Source: an uncultured Eubacteriales bacterium (lineage in GTDB: Bacteria; Bacillota; Clostridia; Oscillospirales; Acutalibacteraceae). Taken from it: a stretch of DNA of 12,116 nt. The translations under genes and the position numbers were made by a program. Under the pieces are notes generated by a model. That model had not been told where the DNA came from. It was given only the letters and a program-made list of their open reading frames with translations, and searched no databases. Positions 6,880-12,116 of the stretch are shown here, one piece after another. Each line of letters starts with the position of its first letter. Position 1 is the first letter of the stretch. The stretch is from the NCBI GenBank assembly GCA_958417225.1, contig CATZCM010000037.1, positions 1 through 12,116 on the forward strand, read 5' to 3'.

Positions 6880-7323
6880 TCACTGTAATTTTAACTCTTT
6901 TTTTAAATGTTCCAATTCAAAAGAACTCATATCGCACACACATATTTCTATAATATCATTTGTATCAGACAACCCAAAATACACTTTATCCATTTTTATA
7001 CATTTGAAAATACTTTTATCTGATAATATTATCTTCGCACCATTAGAATACAAAATAGTTTTAAAAACAGAACATTCAATATTGTTTCCATGAAGTGTTA
7101 ATTTTTTATCTTCAAAATTTTCCACAACAAGCTTATTTGTAATCTCTGAATACTCCTTGCAAAGTAATAATGTTATCTTTTTTATCAAATTACTTTTCAT
7201 ACCTACAGTAATCTCCAATAAGGAAGTTTTTTCTTTTGAATATGAAATATACTCAACGGCCTCATCAATATTATTAAATATAATTTTTAAAGGAATATAA
7301 TTTTCTAATTTTATACTTTGCAT
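6880..7323 (-). CDS. Hypothetical protein, possible orphan immunity protein
   Basis: An intact 147-residue protein beginning MQSIKLENYIPLKI, rich in Ile, Lys and Leu and mixed alpha/beta in appearance, without signal peptide or membrane helix. I do not recognise its family. The longest frame reaches an ATG at 7362, but AGGAGG about eight nucleotides before the ATG at 7323 fixes the start there. It lies about 100 bp upstream of the truncated toxin cassette, with very AT-rich codon use like its left neighbours and unlike the GC-richer DNA on its right. An intact gene among broken toxin fragments would fit an immunity protein kept after its toxin was lost. That is inference. Confidence 0.6.
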   Translation of the reverse strand: MQSIKLENYIPLKIIFNNIDEAVEYISYSKEKTSLLEITVGMKSNLIKKITLLLCKEYSEITNKLVVENFEDKKLTLHGNNIECSVFKTILYSNGAKIILSDKSIFKCIKMDKVYFGLSDTNDIIEICVCDMSSFELEHLKKELKLQ

Positions 7324-7451
7324 AATTTTGCACCTCCTAGTGCTATTCATTAAACTTTGCATGTTTTACTACTAAAAACTACTCATCTATCTAAACCTCT
7401 GAAAACACTATATTCTTAAGGCTTTTCGGCTACTTTGTGTTCCGACCTTAT

Positions 7452-7589
7452 TTATTTTCCATTGCTTTTACCCTTATGAGCCAAAACAAAGAAAGTCTCC
7501 ACCGACCACTTTGTCCAGTAATCTTGCGGAAATACGCTTCCATTGTAGAGCGAGCGTAGATTACTGACATCAGTGTGTTTCAAAAATTC
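7452..7589 (-). pseudogene. Unrecognised gene fragment
   Basis: A 45-codon stretch with no start codon reads EFLKHTDVSNLRSLYNGSVF, then PQDYWTKWSVETFFVLAHKG and KSNGK, with TAA at 7452-7454. The Trp/Tyr-rich sequence looks like real protein rather than chance. A 40-residue alternative (MSVIYARSTMEAY) overlaps it in another frame. The rest of 7324-7614 shows no gene. Probably a mobile-element remnant. No family is recognised. Confidence 0.3.
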
Positions 7590-7614
7590 CTACACGTTCT
7601 TCGATGAAACTCCG

Positions 7615-7872
7615 TTAGATAGCGGATTTCTTGTGAATGTGTGTCGGAGTTGATGAAAATGAAGTCCCACCCAAACCGGCAACTTTTCGGCTCGCCTTTC
7701 TGTACATAAGCCTTACTGTATTAAGTGCTTCATACACGCTGTCCGGTCTTATGCAAACAAATGATACTTCCTTATAGTCTTCGAAATTTTGCTCTGTTCT
7801 CGGCAAACTGTAAACCTCGTAGTAAGTACGGTCTTTTTCATTGACTTCCCTACAAAAGTTTGGGGCATACAT
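7615..7872 (-). CDS. Unrecognised 85-residue reading frame, probably a gene remnant
   Basis: The frame starts at ATG 7872 and reads MYAPNFCREVNEKDRTYYEV, then YSLPRTEQNFEDYKEVSFVC and IRPDSVYEALNTVRLMYRKA. Its final 20 residues (GGTSFSSTPTHIHKKSAI) look low-complexity and may be read-through after a frameshift. GGAG lies only 2 nt before the ATG, too close for a normal start, and sense codons (FRYGE) continue just upstream to a TGA. Composition is GC-richer than the flanking toxin region. It is probably the middle of a broken gene from an integrated element, but an intact small protein is possible. Confidence 0.35.
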   Translation of the reverse strand: MYAPNFCREVNEKDRTYYEVYSLPRTEQNFEDYKEVSFVCIRPDSVYEALNTVRLMYRKASRKVAGLGGTSFSSTPTHIHKKSAI

Positions 7873-7947
7873 TTCTCCGTAACGGAATCAGTTCTTGTGC
7901 TATGCGGTTTTAACGAAATTTTTCCTTTAGGCAAGCCTATTCTCAGT

Positions 7948-8308
7948 TTACGTCACTATCTCGAATAGATCGCCCATTTTTACGGTTGTGCATCCTTCAT
8001 TGTTGATATGTAAAATACCATCAAAAAATCGCTTCATATCTTTGATAGATAATTTCATTTCTTTTCGATATACCCCTTTGATAACCGTTCCCGATTTAAT
8101 AGCATATCGAATAAGGGATTGCTTTAAACCTTTGGCCCCTGGCCACACGGTCAACCTCTGTCATAGCATCGGAAAAGTAGTAACAAAGCACAGAGTACAA
8201 ATCAATCAGATTTCCGACAAATGTAGTTAGCAACTGTTGGTGTGATTCTCCGTTGATCGTAAAAGACACCGTATCAAGATATTTCTTAATGTGCTTCTCG
8301 ATGTCCTC
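7948..8308 (-). pseudogene. Frameshifted remnant of an unrecognised protein
   Basis: Two overlapping minus-strand frames look like consecutive parts of one protein. The first (8308-8096, no start codon, TAA at its upstream edge) reads EDIEKHIKKYLDTVSFTING, then ESHQQLLTTFVGNLIDLYSV and LCYYFSDAMTEVDR. The second (8154-7948) continues AKGLKQSLIRYAIKSGTVIK, KEMKLSIKDMKRFFDGILHI and ends GDLFEIVT. A frameshift near 8130-8150 would join them into about 115 residues. I do not recognise the family. Composition and location between other remnants suggest a decayed integrated element. Confidence 0.4.
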
Positions 8309-8418
8309 TTAGCAGAGTGTTCGTGACCAACCCAGACGATTGCAGATAGAGAACAAACAACCCAAAGCTACTTGATTTTGAAGTCAATATTCTCAGTGTA
8401 GATTCACCAGTTCGTAAC

Positions 8419-9006
8419 TTATCTGTCCCAGCATTTCTTTTTATCCGCTTCTGTAATCGCCCTGATAACCTTACACGGATTACCAACTGCTACCGAATTA
8501 CTCGGAATGTCTTTAACAACAACACTTCCACCCCCGATTACAACATTACTTCCGATTGTAACCCCGGGCATAACCTGAACACCGGCACCAATCCACACAT
8601 TATCTCCTACGGTGATTGGATAGGCATACTCCAAACCCTGATTCCGGCGCTCAAAATCGATTGGATGTCCCGCCGTATGAAAACCGCAATCAGGTGCAAT
8701 GAACACATTATCACCAAAGGTCACTTTGGCTCCGTCCAAAATAACCGTATTGTGATTGGTAAAGAAAATTTCTCCGATTTCTATATTATAGCCATAGTCG
8801 CACCAGAATGGAGCAACAACAAAAAATGCACCTTTTGTCTTGCCCAGCAGCTTCTTCATAAGCTCCCGTTGCACTCCTTTATCGGACGGGTGAAGTTGAT
8901 TGAATTCATAGCAAAGACCCTTCGCTTTGGCCCTTTCATCTAACAGATTTCTGTCGTTATTTGCATCATAGAGCATCTGTTTTTGCATTTTTTCTTTCTC
9001 AGTCAT
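8419..9006 (-). CDS. Sugar O-acetyltransferase, maltose/galactoside type (hexapeptide repeat)
   Basis: A 195-residue, full-length member of the Maa/LacA family, which moves acetyl from acetyl-CoA to a sugar hydroxyl. The N-terminal Mac domain (MLYDANNDRNLLDERAKAKG, 11-30, and FNQLHPSD) is intact. The left-handed beta-helix follows, with repeats such as VTFGDNVFIAPDC (95-107), ITVGDNVWIGAGVQVMPGVT (131-150) and IGSNVVIGGGSVVVKDIPSN (151-170). H114 in TAGHPID is the expected catalytic histidine. The C-terminal VAVGNPCKVIRAIT is typical. The ATG at 9006 lies 7 bp after the RbsD-like stop, with AAAGGAATGAG inside that gene's end, so the two form a coupled pair. GC content is clearly higher than in the ABC operon, suggesting separate origin. 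The acceptor sugar cannot be told. Confidence 0.92.
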   Translation of the reverse strand: MTEKEKMQKQMLYDANNDRNLLDERAKAKGLCYEFNQLHPSDKGVQRELMKKLLGKTKGAFFVVAPFWCDYGYNIEIGEIFFTNHNTVILDGAKVTFGDNVFIAPDCGFHTAGHPIDFERRNQGLEYAYPITVGDNVWIGAGVQVMPGVTIGSNVVIGGGSVVVKDIPSNSVAVGNPCKVIRAITEADKKKCWDR

Positions 9007-9013
9007 GGCAATC

Positions 9014-9508
9014 TCATTCCTTTTCTTTTGCGGCTTCTTGCAAACCTTTTCGGGTAATTCCGCACTTCAGCCAATTCATAGGAATATCAGCACTTGGATA
9101 CCCCGCAATTAAAATACACTGTGCATGTACACCATAATCACCGGTTTGAACAACGGCCTTACAGCGATCTCGCATTTCGTAATACTCAGGAATATAGTGC
9201 ATCACATGGACGTTCTTTTCCCCGAGCTTTTCAACCAAAAATTGATAATCTCGCTGATTGAGCTCCAGCATGTCTTCCGTTACAATTGCGCCCTCAAAAT
9301 CTCCCACATCTACAAGCACATCTACAATGTTTTGCATAGACGGAGAGCCTGTTACCACTTCCAGGTCAATGTATCGGACAGAAGGATCAAGCAGATATAG
9401 TGCTTTTGGGGATGTGCCGCTTCCGGCATCCGCAATAAACAACATTTCACCGTGACGAATTTGAGCCACAACCTCTGCCAGTTCCTTATTTAAGATTCTC
9501 TTTTTCAT
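9014..9508 (-). CDS. RbsD/FucU-family protein (sugar pyranase/mutarotase-like), divergent
   Basis: A 164-residue cytoplasmic protein. RbsD (D-ribose pyranase) and FucU (fucose mutarotase) interconvert sugar anomers. The N-terminal KRILNKELAEVVAQIRHGEM (3-22), FIADAG (24-29), the DLEVVTGSP segment (48-56) and KAVVQTGD near the C-terminus (117-124) match the family. The expected active-site GHTD is RHGE here, with H19 kept, and the C-terminal YAN motif is replaced by HAQ, so substrate or activity may differ. A roughly 25-residue tail (from PMNWLKCGITRKG) extends beyond the usual end. ATG 9508 is chosen because AAAGGA precedes it by 8 nt. The longer frame from 9721 crosses the likely promoter. 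It is coupled to the O-acetyltransferase gene, suggesting a two-gene sugar-modifying unit. Confidence 0.75.
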   Translation of the reverse strand: MKKRILNKELAEVVAQIRHGEMLFIADAGSGTSPKALYLLDPSVRYIDLEVVTGSPSMQNIVDVLVDVGDFEGAIVTEDMLELNQRDYQFLVEKLGEKNVHVMHYIPEYYEMRDRCKAVVQTGDYGVHAQCILIAGYPSADIPMNWLKCGITRKGLQEAAKEKE

Positions 9509-9542
9509 GTCTTTTGTCCTTTCAGAGTAGATTTTCATACTA

Positions 9543-9617
9543 ATTATATTGTACCACATAATTTTTAAATAATCTACCAAATATGTTCGGTACAGCAGAA
9601 TTACTCCCACCGTACCG
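9543..9617 (-). promoter_or_regulatory. Putative promoter and inverted repeat upstream of the RbsD-like gene
   Basis: Two possible -10 boxes overlap, TATAAT (9543-9548) and TACAAT (9548-9553), but no good -35 stands at 17 bp. Just upstream, CGGTAC (9588-9593) and GTACCG (9612-9617) form an inverted repeat with 18 bp between the arms. This could be an operator for a sugar-responsive regulator, none of which is encoded here. Confidence 0.3.
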
Positions 9618-9799
9618 CGTTTTCTACCCTGAAATGATACACCAGATTTTGAGGTAATACATAAATCTACTGCTTTAATCATCGAAAATAATAGTGCTTG
9701 CTCAGAAGAGTTTAAAACCAAGTTGAAACAAGTTTATCTATTCGCATCTTTTCGAGCACATATAATTAGACGGAAAGCCTTTTATCAATGCTTTCATAT
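9618..9799. other. Region without a recognisable gene
   Basis: Together with the regulatory stretch 9509-9617 this makes about 290 bp between the RbsD-like gene and the tnpV pseudogene. The minus frame is open (it reads NSSEQALLFSMIKAVDLC) but lacks a ribosome binding site and any recognisable motif. I treat it as leader or debris. Confidence 0.4.
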
Positions 9800-10173
9800 G
9801 GGAAAATCACCACAGCATTAACTATTTCCGTAACTGTTGACCACAAAGCATCCATTCTGCCAACCCATTTCATTTAATTTTCGGCTTTTAGTTTTTCAGT
9901 AATGCTCCCACGCTTTGTCCACTGCTTCATCATGCAGTCAAATAGCTCTTGTGCCTGTTTTTCAACATCGACAAAATAGGATAGGAGTTTTCCCCTTGCG
10001 AGCAATTCGACATAGAACATCTTTTATACTCACGGATATATTACAGATACGCTGCCCACGTACCTCGATATGCCTTTTCTCTTTTTCGTCGGGTAGTTAC
10101 AAGTAAGGAATTTAATAATCACCCTGTATTCATACCAAAGTCCGTTGTTCTTATCATAAAGTTACTTCTTCAT
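9800..10173 (-). pseudogene. tnpV: tnpV-like transposon gene, heavily decayed
   Basis: TnpV is a small accessory protein of clostridial transposons of the Tn4451 type, about 120 residues and of unclear function. Reading from ATG 10173: MKK, TAA, LYDKNNGLWYEY, a frameshift, QGDY, TAA, IPYL, TAA, LPDEKEKRHI, GQR, a frameshift near 10020, FYVELLARGKLLSYFVDVEK, QAQELFDCMM, GSITEKLKAEN, TAA (9874-9876), MKWVGRMDALWSTVTEIVNA. The order and spacing of these blocks follow the intact protein from first to last residue, including the AENQM-WV-RMN motif with CAA changed to TAA. At least four nonsense codons and two frameshifts make it plainly dead. It shows that this part of the window once carried a mobile element. 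No recombinase gene or element end is visible in the window. Confidence 0.8.
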
Positions 10174-10400
10174 ATTGAAATTCTACAGTAAATATATTCG
10201 CACATACATCACAGTTTTCTGATTTTTTCTTTAGATTTATTAAATTCATCAATATCTCTGACAAAACTATATACACTGGAATAAACTAGAGTCACCATTG
10301 TCGTAATCCCAAAAACTCCATCAACAACAAGCACTATAGATTCAGTTATAACCACCACTATCACACCATATACGCAAAGCTTTTCTCAATTAACGTAAAC
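10174..10400. other. Intergenic region with a weak hydrophobic frame
   Basis: No well-supported gene. A minus-strand open stretch (10385-10209) encodes about 58 residues with two hydrophobic segments (VIVVVITESIVLVVDGVF and TMVTLVYSSVYSFV) and a charged tail DEFNKSKEKIRKL. It has only GTG starts and no ribosome binding site. It could be leftover of a toxin pretoxin segment or of an immunity membrane protein. This is speculative. Confidence 0.25.
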
Positions 10401-11638
10401 CTATACACTCCCTCCTACACCTGAAATAGACCACATTATCCTAAAAATGGTTGTCACAACGTCAGCAGTTATCTTATCTTCTAAGTAAGTTCTCTCGTCT
10501 TTAACATAGGAAACCTTCCACTTGACAGACTCAAAATCAACAATACCTTCAGTTTCTCTAGCAGCGCTCGCTGCTTTTGCTGCATAATATGCAATCCTTG
10601 GCTTCTACACCCACTTCAGAAATACCCTTATCCTTTTTAGCAACAATTGCTGCTTTTACAACTTCGTCGATTTGCTCGACTTCCTCCACACTAACTTTGC
10701 CAACGACGGAAAGCCCTCCTTTCATTTGTAGCTTTACGGCTTCACACGCACGAATTTCTTCAGTCGATAGTGTATGGGGAATTCCCTGAGCTTTCAGCTT
10801 AAGTGCATCCAGTTCACTATAAAATCTTTCTGCAGTACTTACTGCTTTTGCAGTTTTCTCAGTTTTCCGCTACTTCAGCTGTTTTTGCAACTTCTACAAC
10901 TTTGGTTGCCTTTTCGGTCTTTGCTGCTGCTCTTGCCGCTTTTGTTGCATCTTGCGCAGCTTTCTTTGTAGCTCTTTTTGCAGATTTAGCTGCCATTGAC
11001 GCACTGATTCTTTCCGGGATCTTCGCTATCACTGCATCTGTTACGATATCAGTCACAAGTGAAATCCCAGTGCCAGTCAATGCATAAGCTAGCTCATTTC
11101 CGCCAAATACGTCACTTGCAGCAAACACTGTAGTCAATGCATCAGCAGTTCCAACAATGATTGGAGCTGCTAGCCCTCCGGGTGCTACAACTGCAAATAC
11201 AGCTCCTACTGCACCAACTACTGCTAAAACTCCTCCGCCAATTTTCAACGCACCTGACGCTCCGCGCAACAAAACTTGCAATTCTCTTTCTTTTTCCATT
11301 TCATCAGCCTGTTTGTTCGCAAGCGTGTAGGACATTTTTTTGATTTCGTCATCGAGTCTCACAAGTTCTTCATCCGTCATACTACCAAGTTGATCTACGT
11401 CGTAAGAAAACTCTTTTCTACCAAGTTCTTCAAGATATCTCAATGATAAGTACCTGTTTCGCATTGGTGGCGCCCAACGTTCCCAAATTACTTTGTTCAC
11501 ATCCAGGTTCTCGAAGTACTCCCAGCCGATTTTTCCCCAATCAGGCTCTCCCGGCTTAATTGGGAACGGCAATCTCTCTGGTAACTTTCTCGGGGTAGTT
11601 CTAACAGTTTCAAGCTCAGCTGTTCTAACTAACCTCAT
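10401..11638 (-). pseudogene. Polymorphic-toxin-like protein broken by two frameshifts
   Basis: The intact first part (11638-10859, 259 residues) has a polar N-terminus with PGEPDWGKIGWEYF (29-42) and RNRYLSLRYLEELGR (60-74), a charged helix (about 88-122), a Gly/Ala-rich hydrophobic stretch (about 131-171) like those in secreted toxins, and an Ala/Lys-rich linker (213-259). It stops at TGA 10859-10861. Skipping one base near 10865 continues as KTEKTAKAVSTAERFYSELD, GIPHTLSTEE and VKLQMKGGLSVVGKVSVEEV. Skipping one more near 10590 gives AYYAAKAASAARETEG and ends WSISGVGGSV with TAG at 10401. The middle part matches the fragments at 5356-5828 and 6209-6781 (about 34 of 57 residues identical to the right copy). 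It has no ribosome binding site at 11638. Sequencing errors are possible, but decay fits the surroundings. The toxin label is inferred. Confidence 0.6.
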
Positions 11639-11788
11639 TAGTATGGCTTCGGAGCTGTTTTCACTTGGGGCCTCGCGCCCGTAAATTCCACAACAGTCGC
11701 AATATCACGGGCACAGAACCCAGTACTCATTTCTGACTATTTTAATCTCGGCAGTACATATGCATCTGCTGCACTTGTTTTTTAGTAA
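11639..11788 (-). pseudogene. Lar-like zinc-ribbon remnant, in frame with the downstream gene
   Basis: Upstream of ATG 11638 the same frame reads KCSRCICTAEIKIV, RNEYWVLCP, a TGA (11705-11707), then YCDCCGIYGREAP and SENSSEAI. The Cys pairs, the YWVLCP strand, the second C-x-x-C, the G-x-Y-G-x-x-A turn and the SEEAI-like helix follow the restriction-alleviation Lar family of zinc ribbons found on phages and mobile elements. There is no start codon after the upstream TAA (11789-11791). It may be a separate dead gene fused to its neighbour by chance, or an original N-terminal part of the downstream protein. Confidence 0.45.
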
Positions 11789-11805
11789 TTAGTCTAGATA
11801 CAAAA

Positions 11806-12108
11806 TTAGACTATAACATACCCTACACCACCTCCATCTTGGTAACTTTCAAGATCATCTGCTAACCAATTAATCTCATTCTTTCGAACCTTATGAAATC
11901 TGATTTCTACGTGATCTTCATCACTACACATAATTAAGCAAAATTTAGAATCTGGTTCCATTTGTTTCAATCTTAATGCCCATATTTCGAGAGCTATTAA
12001 AGCAATTTGAGTTCCTGCCATCATAGAAATTTCACCTTCAAAATAACAGTCGATACGTGTTTCTGTATTGTCAACCTCATACCATGTTTTATACTTGTAC
12101 GTTTTCAT
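11806..12108 (-). CDS. Immunity-like hypothetical protein
   Basis: An intact 100-residue acidic protein beginning MKTYKYKTWYEVDNTETRID and ending QDGGGVGYVIV, with no signal peptide or clear membrane helix. The middle MMAGTQIALIALEIWALRLK is an amphipathic helix flanked by strands. I do not recognise the family. Size and compact alpha/beta character resemble immunity proteins, and the next gene downstream is toxin-like debris, so it may be the immunity gene of a toxin C-terminus lying beyond the right edge. The frame is still open at the window end, and only 8 nt are visible before the ATG, without a ribosome binding site, so the start is uncertain. Confidence 0.6.
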   Translation of the reverse strand: MKTYKYKTWYEVDNTETRIDCYFEGEISMMAGTQIALIALEIWALRLKQMEPDSKFCLIMCSDEDHVEIRFHKVRKNEINWLADDLESYQDGGGVGYVIV

Positions 12109-12116
12109 TACTTTAT

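Noticed and set aside
7324..7362. Longer start for the 147-residue protein at 7362
   Set aside because: The AGGAGG site lies inside this extension and is correctly spaced for ATG 7323. None precedes 7362.
9509..9721. N-terminal extension of the RbsD-like protein to 9721
   Set aside because: A good ribosome binding site precedes ATG 9508, the family N-terminus begins there, and the extension covers promoter-like sequence.
10774..11087. Leu/Ala-rich plus-strand frames suggesting a membrane protein
   Set aside because: They are antisense to the Ala/Lys-rich linker and hydrophobic stretch of the minus-strand toxin-like gene.

Overview
The window comes from a low-GC, AT-rich Gram-positive bacterium, most likely an anaerobic Clostridia species of the gut or rumen type. 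Strong AGGAGG-like ribosome binding sites, ATG/GTG/TTG starts, a near-consensus sigma-A promoter and the wreck of a clostridial transposon gene (tnpV) support this. I place it no closer than Clostridia. Every gene I can support lies on the minus strand, so transcription runs from high to low coordinates. I saw no tRNA, rRNA or CRISPR array.

Region 1 (1-5173, read from 5173 down) is an intact five-gene run with a clear promoter. It encodes a GldA-type ABC ATPase with an unusual acidic tail, a GldF-type ABC-2 permease, a GldG-type membrane-anchored auxiliary protein and a short DUF4340-like anchored protein. After a hairpin comes a gene that runs off the left edge. Its N-terminus looks like the FtsZ-ring protein ZapA. 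The rest is a long coiled coil with six nearly identical 35-residue (105-bp, five-heptad) repeats. This is the most unusual gene in the window.

Region 2 (about 5350-7330) looks like a store of polymorphic-toxin fragments. Two copies of a roughly 0.46-kb toxin C-terminal segment, about 94% identical, lie in direct orientation 0.95 kb apart. Both are N-terminally truncated and both carry the same in-frame TAA. The right copy is followed after 2 bp by an intact small gene that is probably its immunity gene. Another intact small gene of unknown function (6880-7323) lies further right.

Region 3 (about 7330-10400) is a patchwork with higher GC. It holds unrecognised gene fragments (7452-8308), an intact coupled pair (RbsD/FucU-like protein and maltose/galactoside-type O-acetyltransferase, 8419-9508), and a heavily mutated tnpV pseudogene (9800-10173).

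Region 4 (10401-12116) holds a frameshifted toxin-like gene with a Gly/Ala-rich hydrophobic stretch, an Ala/Lys-rich linker and a third, diverged version of the Region 2 segment. It is preceded in frame by a Cys-rich Lar-like zinc-ribbon remnant. An intact 100-residue immunity-like protein lies at the right edge. The homology between Regions 2 and 4 suggests that the fragments in Region 2 derive from a toxin locus of the Region 4 type.
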